Shown: positions 46,212-55,358 of the stretch, one piece after another | Position numbering within the stretch: the first letter of the stretch is position 1 | How the letters are laid out: every line of letters begins with the position of its first letter | NCBI GenBank assembly: GCA_900316525.1 | Contig: ONDF01000006.1 | Coordinates: forward strand, 35,033-99,032 | Reading direction: 5' to 3' | DNA from: an uncultured Bacteroidales bacterium | Lineage (GTDB): Bacteria; Bacteroidota; Bacteroidia; Bacteroidales; UBA932 | DNA length: 64,000 bases | Made by a program: the position numbers and the translations under genes | The notes under the pieces: model-generated | Told to the model about the DNA's origin: nothing | The model's database searches: none | The model's input: the letters and a program-made list of their open reading frames with translations, nothing else

Positions 46212-46908
46212 GCATCCCGATGAATTTTTCCATTCCCTTCGTGGCGACGTCCTGGATCATGATGATGCGGGGGTCGTGGACGGGGACGTCCTTGGGGTCG
46301 ATGATGTAGATGGGGATGTCCGGCCGGGCGTAGCGGTACAGGCCGGCGGCGGGATACACCTGCAGGGAGGTGCCCACGATCAGGAGGATGTCCGCCCGGG
46401 ACACGAGGTCGATGGCCTTCTCGATGTTCGGGACCGCCTCGCCGAAGAAGACGATGTGCGGGCGCAGCTGCGACCCGTTCGGGGCCGTATCGCCCAGGCA
46501 GACCTTGTCATAGCCGATATCGATGACCTGGTCCGTCCGGTAGTCGCGGTCGTAATGGCCGTTCTCGGGTCGGACTTTGGTCAGTTCCCCGTGCAGGTGG
46601 AGCACCCGCGTGGAGCCGGCCCGCTCGTGGAGGTTGTCCACGTTCTGGGTGACGACGTCCACGTCATAGTCCTTCTCCAGGCCCGCGATGGCGAGGTGCG
46701 CCGCGTTGGGTTTCGCATCCTTCAGCTGCTCCCGGCGCTGGTTGTAGAAGTCCAGCACCAGCTTCCGGTTCCGGTACCACCCCTCGATGGAGGCGACGTC
46801 TTGCACGTCATACTGCTCCCACAGTCCGCCGGTGTCGCGGAAGGTGGCGAATCCGCTCTCGGCGCTGACGCCGGCGCCGGTCAGGACGACGATCTTCTTT
46901 TTCATCAT
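46201..46908 (-). CDS. cobB: Sir2-family NAD-dependent protein deacylase
   Basis: 235 residues. Sirtuin motifs are all present: VVLTGAGVSAESGFATFRD, VTQNVDNLHERAG, catalytic His in HLHGEL, IVFFGEAVP and IVGTSLQVYPA. The zinc-binding CxxC pairs of ordinary sirtuins are missing: the segment after HLHGEL (KVRPENGHYDRDYRT) has only a single Cys (KVCLGD). Related Bacteroidetes CobB proteins share this loss. It removes acyl groups from lysines using NAD. The start overlaps the stop of the upstream ATPase gene (ATGA), giving a coupled two-gene operon. Confidence 0.9.
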   Translation of the reverse strand: MMKKKIVVLTGAGVSAESGFATFRDTGGLWEQYDVQDVASIEGWYRNRKLVLDFYNQRREQLKDAKPNAAHLAIAGLEKDYDVDVVTQNVDNLHERAGSTRVLHLHGELTKVRPENGHYDRDYRTDQVIDIGYDKVCLGDTAPNGSQLRPHIVFFGEAVPNIEKAIDLVSRADILLIVGTSLQVYPAAGLYRYARPDIPIYIIDPKDVPVHDPRIIMIQDVATKGMEKFIGMLAD

Positions 46909-48059
46909 TCGGGAAGTTCAAAGTAATACTTCTTGATCCAGTACTCGAACAGCGGGTCCAGGAATTCGGGCTGGTCCTCGGCGCCGAAGGTGAGGATTTC
47001 CTTCTTCATCAGGGCGTCCTTCACGCGCTTGACGTTCGCGGAGGAGTTGAGTCCGTACTTGCGGATGACCTCGGAGGCGCTGAAGCGGGTATTCCCCTCG
47101 GCCGTGGCGCGGAGGAGGTTCACCTGGTGCGTCGTGAGGCCGCACACCATCGCCCGGAAGCGGGGTTCATGGACGGAAAGGAGGCTGCCGAGCGCGTCGA
47201 CCAGCACCGGTTCCATGATGTAGCCCTTGGACATGGAGTCGCAGATGGAGGCGAAGTTGTTGATGTACCAGAGGTTGTTCTTGAACAGGCGACAGGCGCC
47301 GATGAGGAGTTCCTTGTCCAGCACCTTGCCGCCGGACAGGAAGCCGCGCACCACGTGGTCCGCGATCTCGCGCTCGTCCACGGAGGAGAGCCGCACGCGG
47401 GTGACGTGGCGGTGGAACAGGCGGCTGGTCTCGAAGATCTGCTTCATCGCGTTCACCATGGACCCGCAGAAGATGAAGGAGAAGCCCTTGAGGCCCTGGT
47501 CGGCCGCTTCCTTGATGATGGCGTCCAGGGGACGGAGGATCCGGTCGCCGTCCTCGGTCTCGAGCACGTTCTGGAACTCGTCGATCACCAGCAGCATCGG
47601 CGTGCCGCGGTCCGCGGCGAGGCGGAACGGCAGCCGCAGGACGGCCTTCACGTCCTCCTCGTCCAGGTCCCAGCTGCGGGAGAGGATCTGGTCGGAATCG
47701 GAGAAGGCTTCGGGGTCGAAGATGAAGTGGGTGCCGCCCAGGTAGTCCTGGACGAGGCGGGCGTACTCCGTCGGGGCCGAGGCCACCATCCGGATGACGG
47801 TGGAGCCGTAGCGGGCGAGGAACTCGTCCACGGTGCGGATGTTCAGGACGGAGAACTGGCCCACGGTGAAAGCCCGCTGGCCGTAGCGCATGGAATACAT
47901 CGCCTGCTGGATGAGGGAGGTTTTCCCGGCCTTGGGAGGCTCGTAGAGGACCACGTGCTCATGCTGGGCGATCAGGTTCGAAAGGACCGTGCATTCGGCT
48001 TTCCGGCCGATGAAATTCTTGCCGGTAACGAATTTGTCATACGGGAATGGGGTGTCCAT
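46905..48059 (-). CDS. Conserved Bacteroidetes ATP-binding protein (archaeal-ATPase-like)
   Basis: 384 residues from ATG 48059 (MDTPFPYDKFVTGKNFIGRK); the frame is open upstream but a -7 box lies there. It is an AAA+/STAND-type P-loop ATPase of the PF01637-like group: P-loop YEPPKAGKTSL (first Gly replaced by Glu), Walker B MLLVIDEFQNV, sensor region FIFCGSMVNAM, and a C-terminal winged helix (TTHQVNLLRATAEGNTRFSA, KRVKDALMKKEILTFG). Close relatives are found throughout Bacteroidales, but their role is unknown; they may act as DNA-related or signalling ATPases. The gene is upstream of and coupled to the sirtuin. Confidence 0.8.
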   Translation of the reverse strand: MDTPFPYDKFVTGKNFIGRKAECTVLSNLIAQHEHVVLYEPPKAGKTSLIQQAMYSMRYGQRAFTVGQFSVLNIRTVDEFLARYGSTVIRMVASAPTEYARLVQDYLGGTHFIFDPEAFSDSDQILSRSWDLDEEDVKAVLRLPFRLAADRGTPMLLVIDEFQNVLETEDGDRILRPLDAIIKEAADQGLKGFSFIFCGSMVNAMKQIFETSRLFHRHVTRVRLSSVDEREIADHVVRGFLSGGKVLDKELLIGACRLFKNNLWYINNFASICDSMSKGYIMEPVLVDALGSLLSVHEPRFRAMVCGLTTHQVNLLRATAEGNTRFSASEVIRKYGLNSSANVKRVKDALMKKEILTFGAEDQPEFLDPLFEYWIKKYYFELPE

Positions 48060-48084
48060 AGGCCTGCAGGTAACTATCTTGTTA

Positions 48085-48092
48085 CAAATATA
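48085..48092 (-). promoter_or_regulatory. -7 box of the ATPase-sirtuin operon
   Basis: TATATTTG on the minus strand, 25 bases before the ATG at 48059. No convincing -33 element. The divergent promoter at 48134-48163 lies 42 bases away. Confidence 0.65.
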
Positions 48093-48133
48093 GGAAATCT
48101 TATGGGAAAACGGGAGCGGAAAACAAGAAAAAA

Positions 48134-48163
48134 TTGTTTTTCGCACGAGAATGTTTAAATTTG
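48134..48163 (+). promoter_or_regulatory. Promoter of the carboxypeptidase-like-domain gene
   Basis: TTG (48134-48136), 19-base spacer, TAAATTTG (48156-48163). The ATG at 48184 follows 20 bases later; an earlier in-frame ATG at 48151 lies inside the promoter and was rejected. Confidence 0.8.
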
Positions 48164-48183
48164 TGAAAGAAACCATTTTCCTT

Positions 48184-49407
48184 ATGCGTAAGTTCCTGAT
48201 ATTGATTGCCTTTGTCTGCTGCTCCGCGGCCCTGTACGGCCAGGTGGACACCGTCCGGCTGGGCTATTCGGTGCAAGGAAACGTCGTGGACGCGGTGACC
48301 GGACGCCCGATGGAGTCCGTGCACGTCTCCGTGCCCGGCCGCCATTACGCCACCGTCACCAACGCGGACGGCGATTTCACCATCAAATCGGACCGGCCCG
48401 TCCCGGAGGTCGTCTTCTCGTACCTCGGCTACCGGACGCTCCGGCAGAAGCCGTCCGGAGGCCCGCTCCGCGTCCGCCTCACACCGGAATCCATGCCCCT
48501 CGCGGAAGCGTCCATCATCACCGGCGACCCGCGGGAAATCGTTCAGGAAGCCATCTACCGGATCCAGGACAACTACAGCCGGAACCCGGAGCTGCTGGAA
48601 TGCTTCTACCGGGAAACCGTCCGCAAGCGGAACCGATACATCTACGTCTCCGAAGCGGTCTCCCGGCTTTACAAGACGGGCTATGACGGCACGGTCTACC
48701 GCGACCGCGCCGCCCTCGAGAAAAGCCGCGTCCTGCTGAGCCAGCGCCGGACCGACACCCTGAGCGTGAAGATGCAGGGCGGCCCCACGCAGGCCGTCAC
48801 TTTCGACGTGGTGAAGAATCCCGAAATCCTGTTCGACAAGGACGAGCTGGCCCTGTACGAGTTCGAGATGGGCATGCCCACCTACATCGGCGACCGCCTC
48901 CAGTTCGTCATCCATTTCCATCCCGGCTCCAAGCCGGTGGACTGGGCGCTCTACAACGGGACGCTGTACATCGACCGCGAGCTTCTCTCCTTCACCCGCA
49001 TCGAGATGTCCCTGGACATGACCGACCAGGCCAAGGCCACCCGGATGATGGTCGTCCGGAAGCCCGTCTCGCTCCGCCTGGCCCCGCGGGAACTGTCCAT
49101 CGTCATCAGCTACCGGCTCAAGGAAGGCCAGAGCCGCCTGGAGTATTTCCGGTCCACGATGCGCTTCAACTGCGACTGGAAGAAGCGCCTGTTCGCCACC
49201 TCCTACGCCGTGGTCAACGAACTCGTCGTCACGGACGTCCGCGAGCCCGCCGTGCCGATCCCGCGCGCCGAGGCGTTCCGTACCGTGGACATCCTCAGCG
49301 ACAAGGCCGCCGAGTTCCAGGATCCCGACTTCTGGAAGGATTACAACATCATCGAACCCACCGAAAGCCTGGAGCACGCCATCGGCCGGCTCCGGAGAGG
49401 GCGATAA
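48184..49407 (+). CDS. Carboxypeptidase-regulatory-like domain protein, secreted
   Basis: 407 residues. Signal peptide MRKFLILIAFVCCSAALYGQ, then a carboxypeptidase-regulatory-like beta domain (about residues 35-115: VVDAVTGRPMESVHVSVPG, TNADGDFTIKSD, FSYLGYRTL) as in SusC N-termini and DUF5686 proteins. The remainder (IVQEAIYRIQDNYSRNPELL, ECFYRETVRKRNRYIYVSEA) is typical of an abundant Bacteroidetes periplasmic or outer membrane family without a known function; there is no full DUF5686 barrel, the protein being too short. It has its own promoter and lies divergent to the ATPase-sirtuin operon. Confidence 0.8.
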   Translation: MRKFLILIAFVCCSAALYGQVDTVRLGYSVQGNVVDAVTGRPMESVHVSVPGRHYATVTNADGDFTIKSDRPVPEVVFSYLGYRTLRQKPSGGPLRVRLTPESMPLAEASIITGDPREIVQEAIYRIQDNYSRNPELLECFYRETVRKRNRYIYVSEAVSRLYKTGYDGTVYRDRAALEKSRVLLSQRRTDTLSVKMQGGPTQAVTFDVVKNPEILFDKDELALYEFEMGMPTYIGDRLQFVIHFHPGSKPVDWALYNGTLYIDRELLSFTRIEMSLDMTDQAKATRMMVVRKPVSLRLAPRELSIVISYRLKEGQSRLEYFRSTMRFNCDWKKRLFATSYAVVNELVVTDVREPAVPIPRAEAFRTVDILSDKAAEFQDPDFWKDYNIIEPTESLEHAIGRLRRGR

Positions 49408-49460
49408 TTCGCCCCACATAGGGGAATTTCATCACATTTTCCCCGCTTTCACCACCTTTA

Positions 49461-49492
49461 TTTGCCGCCCTCTTCCGGGGGCGGTACTTTTG
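49461..49492 (+). promoter_or_regulatory. Promoter of the condensation-fold acyltransferase
   Basis: TTTG (49461-49464), 20-base spacer, TACTTTTG (49485-49492). The ATG at 49516 follows 23 bases later. Confidence 0.75.
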
Positions 49493-49515
49493 TTTCCGTA
49501 ACAATCGCGAACACG

Positions 49516-50805
49516 ATGGAACGGACTTTCACTCTTTCTATTCCCGCCCGGATGCGGATCGACAATGCGGCGAACATCTACCCCGCTTCGCTGAGCAGGA
49601 ACTACGCCTCCCTGTACCGGATGAGCGTCACGCTCACCGAGCCCGTGGATCCCACCCTCCTCCAGCAGGCGCTGGAGACGGTGTCCGAACGGATTCCCAC
49701 GTTCCGGTGCGGACTCCGTTCCGGCACGTTCTGGTGGCACCTCCGCCGGATGGACAAGGACCCCGAGGTCATGCCCGCCGCGCCGCTCAGCCGGTTCCAT
49801 TTCCGCGACAACGGCGGTTTCCTGTACAAGGTGAGCGCCGAGGGCTGCCGCATCGTCCTGGACGTCTTCCATGCCCTGGCCGACGGCACCGGTTCCGAGA
49901 CCTTCCTGCTTACGCTCGCAGGTGAATACCTGCGCCTGAAATACGGCCTGTCCATCTCCTATTCCGGCCTCGTGCTGAACCCCGCCGAAGCGCCGGACGC
50001 CGCGGAGGTGGAGGACAGTTTCAAGACCGTTTTCTCCGGCCGCAAGGGCGAACTGGAAAAGAACGTCCCCGCCTATCACATCCAGGGCCGCAGGCTGCCC
50101 GGAGCGGGTCTCCGCGACATCCGGGCGGTCATGCCGATGGAGCGGGTGAAGGCGGTGTGCCGCCGGATGGACTGCAGCGTGACGGACCTCCTCACGGGCC
50201 TGATGCTGGACGCGCTCCAGAAGCTGTACCGGGCCGACGACGACCCGAAAAAGCGCAGCGTCGTGAAGGTCAGCGTCCCGGTGAACCTGCGGCCGCGCTA
50301 CGGCAGCCGCACCGTGCGGAACTTCTCCTCGTACGTGAACCTCGGGATGGACATCCAGAGCGGCTATCTGCCGCTGGAGCAGCTGATCCGGCTCGTGAAG
50401 ATGCAGAAAGAGGCGATGCTGCGCCCGGAGAACCTGGAGCCGAAGATCGCCGCCAACGTGGAGCTGGAAGAAAGCTTCGCCGTCCGCTGCCTGCCGCTCG
50501 TGGTGAAAAAGCCCGTCATCGACCTCATCAACAAGCTCCACGGCGACAAATACTGCTCGCAGACCCTGTCCAACCTGGGCCAGGTACGCGTGCCGGACGA
50601 GATGCGCCCGTACGTGACCGAGTTCGACTTCATCCTGGGCCGCCAGCGCGGCAACAGCGGCGCCGTGACCTGCACAGGCTTCGGGGACAAGCTGTTCCTG
50701 CACCTGTCCCGGAACATCTACGGGGCGGAATTCGAGCAGTTCTTCCTGGACCGGGCGGGCTCTCTCGGCCTCCTCGCCGGGGTTTCCCACCATATTCTCG
50801 CTTAA
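49516..50805 (+). CDS. Condensation-domain-like CoA-dependent acyltransferase
   Basis: 429 residues from ATG 49516, downstream of a good promoter. No signal peptide or membrane segment. The fold appears to be the condensation/alcohol acetyltransferase superfamily: active-site-like HALADGTGSETF (HxxxDG) near residue 120, SVTDLLTGLMLDALQKLY, KVSVPVNLRPRYGSRTVRNF and a late LSRNIYGAEFEQFF. Such enzymes join an acyl thioester to an amine or alcohol, for example in lipid or peptide synthesis. There is no carrier protein or NRPS module nearby, so it acts alone. The following gene is a giant AsmA protein, which suggests a link to envelope lipids, but this is only proximity. Confidence 0.75.
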   Translation: MERTFTLSIPARMRIDNAANIYPASLSRNYASLYRMSVTLTEPVDPTLLQQALETVSERIPTFRCGLRSGTFWWHLRRMDKDPEVMPAAPLSRFHFRDNGGFLYKVSAEGCRIVLDVFHALADGTGSETFLLTLAGEYLRLKYGLSISYSGLVLNPAEAPDAAEVEDSFKTVFSGRKGELEKNVPAYHIQGRRLPGAGLRDIRAVMPMERVKAVCRRMDCSVTDLLTGLMLDALQKLYRADDDPKKRSVVKVSVPVNLRPRYGSRTVRNFSSYVNLGMDIQSGYLPLEQLIRLVKMQKEAMLRPENLEPKIAANVELEESFAVRCLPLVVKKPVIDLINKLHGDKYCSQTLSNLGQVRVPDEMRPYVTEFDFILGRQRGNSGAVTCTGFGDKLFLHLSRNIYGAEFEQFFLDRAGSLGLLAGVSHHILA

Positions 50806-50821
50806 CTGGCGCCTCCTGCCG

Positions 50822-50851
50822 AAGATAGTGAAACAATTTTCACTATCTTTG
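50822..50851 (+). promoter_or_regulatory. Perfect 12-base inverted repeat overlapping the AsmA -7 box
   Basis: AAGATAGTGAAA (50822-50833) and TTTCACTATCTT (50838-50849) form a perfect inverted repeat with a 4-base loop. Its right arm contains most of TATCTTTG (50844-50851), the only -7 box before the AsmA ATG at 50857. It could be an operator, a terminator for the upstream gene, or both. Confidence 0.6.
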
Positions 50852-50856
50852 TTCGT

Positions 50857-53800
50857 ATGAAAGCGCTCCGCATCATCCGGAATATCGTGCTGGCCCTCCT
50901 GGGCCTGGCGCTGCTCCTGCTGGTGGCCCTGCAGATCGTCCTGCGGCCCAAGGTGCTCACCCCCCTCGTGAACCGGTTCGCGGAGCAGTACGTGGAGGGC
51001 GGCGAGCTCCGGTTCTCGCGGGTCCGCGCTTCGGTGCTCAAGGATTTCCCCTTCCTGAATTTCCGGCTGGACAGCCTGGCGATCGTGTATCCGCACGAGC
51101 GGTACGCCTGGTACGACTCCACCTTCGTGGAGACGGGGCGGTTCCCGCTCCTGCAGGCGGGCCGGGCGCCGGGGATGGATACGCTCGCGTCGTTCCGGTC
51201 GCTGGAAGCGTCGCTCAACCTCGTCAATTTCCTCAAGAAGACCAGCTACGACATCCGCCGGGTGGAACTGGACCACCCCCGCATCTTCGCCCACCTCTAC
51301 GACAGCACGGCCGCGAACTGGCAGATCCTCCGGCTCGGCGACCCGAACGACACGACCGCCTCCGCTCCCCTGCCGCCCATCCGCCTGCACAAGGTCCGCC
51401 TGACCGGCCGGCCGTACATCGTGTACACGGACCAGCAGGACACCCTCCTGGCGATGCTGCGGATGAAACAGCTGCAACTGGACGGGAAAGTGGACACGTA
51501 CCGTCTCCCGGACGCCCGGGTACGGTTCGCCGCGGACAGCCTGTTCGTGAACGGGCGCCTGCCCATGGACACCCTGGCCCTGGGCCTCGACCGCCTGGAG
51601 GCGGAAGGCAAGGACCGCCGCGTCTCGCTGGCGGCGGACGCCAAGGCCTTCCTCTCCCGGCGCGCCTCCGGCCGGATGCGGGTTCCGGTGCACCTGGAGG
51701 CCGATGCGGTCTTCCCGGAGCGGCCGGACGGCGCCCTAGAGGCGCAGGTGGGGCGCCTCGCCCTGAAGGTCGCGACCATCGACCTGAAAGGCACAGGCCA
51801 TGCGGTCTTCCACCCCGACAGCACGGAAATCAAGGCCGACGCCACCATTGAAAAATGCCCCCTGGGCGACCTCCTGAAGGAATACAAGGTCAATTTCCCC
51901 GCCCTGGGGAAAGTGAAGACTGACGCGGTGCTGGACCTGGACGCCCATTGCGACGGCGTCCTGGCGAAGGGCCGGCTCCCCCGCATCAACGCCCGCCTGC
52001 AGATCCCGGACGCCTACGTCGATTACGAAGGGGTCGGCCGCCGGGGCCAGGTGTCGCTGGATGTCAATGCCAACACCGACGAGGAGCTGAAGCTGGACCT
52101 GGAACTGAACCGCGTGCTCCTGGACATCGTGGGCGCCCGTATCGACGTAAAGGGAACGGCGGCGGACGTGACCGGCGAGGATCCTTTCTTCGCCATCAAC
52201 GGCAAGATCCGCGCCCGGGTGGACTCCCTCACCAAGGCCTTCACGGCCGAGCGGGGCATCACCGGAACCGGGTCCATCACGGCCTCCCTGAACGGGCAGG
52301 CGCGGCTGTCGCAGCTGAACCTTGCCAAGATCGGCAACGCCGACATCAAGGGAAGCGCGGTCGTCCGCGACCTGTCGGTGGACGACACGAAAGACAAGCT
52401 CAAGGCCTGGGTCCGGAAGGCGGACCTCACGCTGGAGACGAAAGGCAACCGCATCGACGACAACATGCGCCGGGGCGCCCGCGTCCTGGCCCTGACCGCC
52501 CTCCTGGACACCCTGGACGCCACCTACAAGGGCGGGACCTATGTCCGCGGCAAGGACATCGACATCCAGGCGCAGAACTCCGCGGCCATTCTCCGCGGCG
52601 GCAAGGAGCTGACCCCGCTGATGGGCGTCCTCAAGGCCGCGAACCTGTCGATGCGGGACGAGGAAGGCACGGCCATCGGCCTCCGCGACAACATGGAGAC
52701 CTTCCGCGTCACGCCTTCCACCAAGGATTTCCGCTCCCCGAAACTGAACCTGACGAGCCAGAGCGTAGGGGTGCGGCTCCGCACCGGCGCCGACGGCGTC
52801 CTGCTGCGGAATTTCAAGTTCGACATCACCGCGAACAAGCATCTGCTGGCGGAAAGCACGACCACGCGGCTGAACCGTTTCCTGGACTCCCTGCAGCGGG
52901 TCTGGCCGGGCGTCCCCCGGGACTCCCTGATGGCGAAATACCGCCGGAGCCACCCCCGGCGCACCTTCCCCGCCTGGATGCAGTCCGATTTCCGGAACCG
53001 GGACATCCACGTGAACCTGTCCGACGCCGTCCGGCAGTACTACCGCAACTGGGACTTCACCGGCAACGTGGCGCTGGAACGGGCGCGCCTGCTCGTGCCC
53101 GCCTTCCCGCTGCAGACGCAGGTGCATGACCTGCGCGGCGCGGTGACCAACGACCGGGTGGACCTGAAGAACATCACCGTCGAGGCCGGCGAATCCAACC
53201 TCTCCGCCCAGGGCACCCTCAGCAATCTGCGCCGCTCCCTGCTGATGCGCGGCACGATGGAACTGGACGCCACGGTCACCTCCGACCACCTGGACGCGAA
53301 CGAGCTGATGCGGGCGTACGACTATTATGCCAACTATGACCCCCAGCCGTCGATGGAGCGCGCCAGCGACGAGGCGATCGAGCGGGCGATCGAGCGGGTC
53401 GAGCTCCCGGGCAGCGCGTCTTCCCGCCTCCTGGTGGTCCCGGGCAACCTGAACGCGCGGGTGAGCATGGAGGCCAGCGATGTCCGGTACGACAGCCTGG
53501 AAGTCTCCTGGGCGGCCGCCGACCTGGAAATGAAGCAGCGCACCCTCCAAATCACGAACGCCCTCGCCGCCACGAACATGGGCGAAATCCATTTCGAGGG
53601 CTTCTACGCCACCCGGAGCAAGCGCGACATCAAGACCGGGTTCGACCTCAACCTCGTGGACGTCACCGCGGAGAAGGTCATCACCCTGTTCCCGGCGATC
53701 GACACGCTGGTGCCGATGCTTCGCTCTTTCGCGGGCGACCTGAACTGCGAGCTCGCCGCCACCGCGGAGATGGACACGACGATGCGGCTGCTGCTCCCGT

Positions 53801-54495
53801 CCATCGACGGCGTCCTCCGGATCTCCGGCAGGGAGCTGTCCATCGACGGCGACACCCCGGAGTTCAAGCGGATCGCCAAGATGCTGGCATTCCGGAACAA
53901 GAACGGGGCCTATGTCGATGAGATGGGCGTCACGGGCATGGTCCGGGACAACGTGATGGAGGTCTTCCCCTTTGTGATGGGCATTGACCGGTACACCCTG
54001 GCCGCAAGCGGCCTGCAGCACCTGGACGAGTCGTTCAGCTACCACCTGTCGGCCATCAAGTCGCCGCTGCTGGTGAAGTTCGGCATCAACATCTGGGGCG
54101 ACGACTTCGACCACATCAAGTATGGGCTGAGCCGGGCGAAGTACCGGAACATCCCCGTGCCCGACTTCAGCCGCCAGCTGGACACCGTCCAGAACAGCCT
54201 TCTGGCCTCCATCCACAACGTCTTCGAAGTGGGCGTGGACCAGGTCATCGCCGAGAACAGGGAGCAGCACTACATCCAGGACCGGATGTCGGAGACGGGC
54301 TACTCCCCCGCCGCCGACACCCTGGCGGCCCCGGCCGCCGTCCAGGACTCCGTCGCCCTGATGACCCGCCGCTTCGAAGCCGCCTCCGCCGAGACGGACA
54401 AGGAAGCCCTGAAGGAGGAGGTGCTGGAGGTCATTTCGGGCGAAGCCGCAGGCGAAGTCGAGAAATCTCCTGCCAAAAAAGAAGAAGATGAATAG
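50857..54495 (+). CDS. AsmA-family (TamB/AsmA-like) envelope protein
   Basis: 1212 residues. One N-terminal membrane segment (IVLALLGLALLLLVALQIVL) anchors a very long repeat-rich beta structure typical of AsmA/TamB proteins, now regarded as bridge-like lipid transporters between membranes. AsmA-type blocks include FAEQYVEGGELRFSRVRASV and LKDFPFLNFRLDSL near the N-terminus and DGVLRISGRELSIDGDTPEF near the C-terminus. The tail is rich in Glu and Lys. The ATG is only 6 bases after the -7 box, so the mRNA is probably leaderless. It overlaps prmA by 8 bases. Confidence 0.88.
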   Translation: MKALRIIRNIVLALLGLALLLLVALQIVLRPKVLTPLVNRFAEQYVEGGELRFSRVRASVLKDFPFLNFRLDSLAIVYPHERYAWYDSTFVETGRFPLLQAGRAPGMDTLASFRSLEASLNLVNFLKKTSYDIRRVELDHPRIFAHLYDSTAANWQILRLGDPNDTTASAPLPPIRLHKVRLTGRPYIVYTDQQDTLLAMLRMKQLQLDGKVDTYRLPDARVRFAADSLFVNGRLPMDTLALGLDRLEAEGKDRRVSLAADAKAFLSRRASGRMRVPVHLEADAVFPERPDGALEAQVGRLALKVATIDLKGTGHAVFHPDSTEIKADATIEKCPLGDLLKEYKVNFPALGKVKTDAVLDLDAHCDGVLAKGRLPRINARLQIPDAYVDYEGVGRRGQVSLDVNANTDEELKLDLELNRVLLDIVGARIDVKGTAADVTGEDPFFAINGKIRARVDSLTKAFTAERGITGTGSITASLNGQARLSQLNLAKIGNADIKGSAVVRDLSVDDTKDKLKAWVRKADLTLETKGNRIDDNMRRGARVLALTALLDTLDATYKGGTYVRGKDIDIQAQNSAAILRGGKELTPLMGVLKAANLSMRDEEGTAIGLRDNMETFRVTPSTKDFRSPKLNLTSQSVGVRLRTGADGVLLRNFKFDITANKHLLAESTTTRLNRFLDSLQRVWPGVPRDSLMAKYRRSHPRRTFPAWMQSDFRNRDIHVNLSDAVRQYYRNWDFTGNVALERARLLVPAFPLQTQVHDLRGAVTNDRVDLKNITVEAGESNLSAQGTLSNLRRSLLMRGTMELDATVTSDHLDANELMRAYDYYANYDPQPSMERASDEAIERAIERVELPGSASSRLLVVPGNLNARVSMEASDVRYDSLEVSWAAADLEMKQRTLQITNALAATNMGEIHFEGFYATRSKRDIKTGFDLNLVDVTAEKVITLFPAIDTLVPMLRSFAGDLNCELAATAEMDTTMRLLLPSIDGVLRISGRELSIDGDTPEFKRIAKMLAFRNKNGAYVDEMGVTGMVRDNVMEVFPFVMGIDRYTLAASGLQHLDESFSYHLSAIKSPLLVKFGINIWGDDFDHIKYGLSRAKYRNIPVPDFSRQLDTVQNSLLASIHNVFEVGVDQVIAENREQHYIQDRMSETGYSPAADTLAAPAAVQDSVALMTRRFEAASAETDKEALKEEVLEVISGEAAGEVEKSPAKKEEDE

Positions 54496-55336
54496 TTTCG
54501 AGTATATCGAGGTGTCCGTCCGCCTGGAGCCCTTCTCCGAAGAGACGGCCGAGATGCTGATGGCGGACCTCGCCGAGCTGCCGTACGACTCGTTCCTGAC
54601 GGAGGAGCCGGTCCTGAAGGCCTACATCCCCCTGTCGGAATACCGCCCGGGCGACCTGAAGGTCGTCCTGAGCGGCTACCCCGACGTGGCCGGCTTCGAG
54701 GCCGTCCCCATCCAGGGCCAGAACTGGAACAAGGAGTGGGAGAGCCGCTTCGAGCCCATCGTCGTGGACGGGAAGGTCACCATCAAGGCCTCCTTCAACG
54801 AGAACGTCCCGCGGACGCGGTTCAACATCTGGATCGACCCGGAAATGGCCTTCGGCACCGGCTCGCACAACACGACCTATATGATGATGCAACGGATGCT
54901 GGGGATCGAGGACCTGATCAAGGGGCACGTGGTCCTGGACATGGGCTGCGGCACCGCTATCCTGGGCATCCTCGCCGCCAAGATGGGCGCGCGGAAGGTC
55001 TTCGCGGTCGACATCGACGCGGTCGCCGCCCGCTCCGCCTGGGGCAACGCCCGCTGGAACCGCGTCTCCCGCCGCGTCGAAACCGCCTGCGGCGACGCCT
55101 CCCTCCTCCAGATGGGCTCGTATGATGTCATTTTGGCGAACATCCACCGGAACATCCTGCTGGAGGACATGCCCACGTACGTGCGCTCCCTGCGGCACGG
55201 CGGCCGGCTCCTGATGTCCGGCTTTTACGAGGCCGACATCCCCGCCCTGCAGGACCGCGCCGCCTCCCTCGGCCTCACCTTTGTCGGCCAAACCCTCCGC
55301 GACGAATGGGCCTGCGTGGAGTTCGCGAAAAATTGA
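54488..55336 (+). CDS. prmA: Ribosomal protein L11 methyltransferase
   Basis: 282 residues. An N-terminal substrate-binding domain (MNSFEYIEVSVRLEPFSEET) and a class I methyltransferase domain: FNIWIDPEMAFGTGSHNTTY (PrmA hallmark), SAM site VVLDMGCGTAILGILAAKMG, acidic VDIDAVAA and the catalytic-loop ANIHRNILLEDMP. PrmA trimethylates ribosomal L11. Length is near the E. coli enzyme (293). It begins 8 bases inside the AsmA gene, so is translated by coupling, and the tRNA-Leu gene follows. Confidence 0.95.
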   Translation: MNSFEYIEVSVRLEPFSEETAEMLMADLAELPYDSFLTEEPVLKAYIPLSEYRPGDLKVVLSGYPDVAGFEAVPIQGQNWNKEWESRFEPIVVDGKVTIKASFNENVPRTRFNIWIDPEMAFGTGSHNTTYMMMQRMLGIEDLIKGHVVLDMGCGTAILGILAAKMGARKVFAVDIDAVAARSAWGNARWNRVSRRVETACGDASLLQMGSYDVILANIHRNILLEDMPTYVRSLRHGGRLLMSGFYEADIPALQDRAASLGLTFVGQTLRDEWACVEFAKN

Positions 55337-55337
55337 T

Positions 55338-55345
55338 TACCTTTG
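55338..55345 (+). promoter_or_regulatory. -7 box of tRNA-Leu
   Basis: TACCTTTG, directly after the prmA stop and 13 bases before the tRNA 5' end. It fits the TAnnTTTG pattern; -33 element not evident. Confidence 0.7.
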
Positions 55346-55358
55346 CATTCCTTTCCAT

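Noticed and set aside
46201..48059. Sir2-ATPase anti-phage defence system
   Set aside because: The sirtuin is a short CobB-like deacylase and the ATPase belongs to a widespread Bacteroidales family; neither has defence-type fusions or neighbours.
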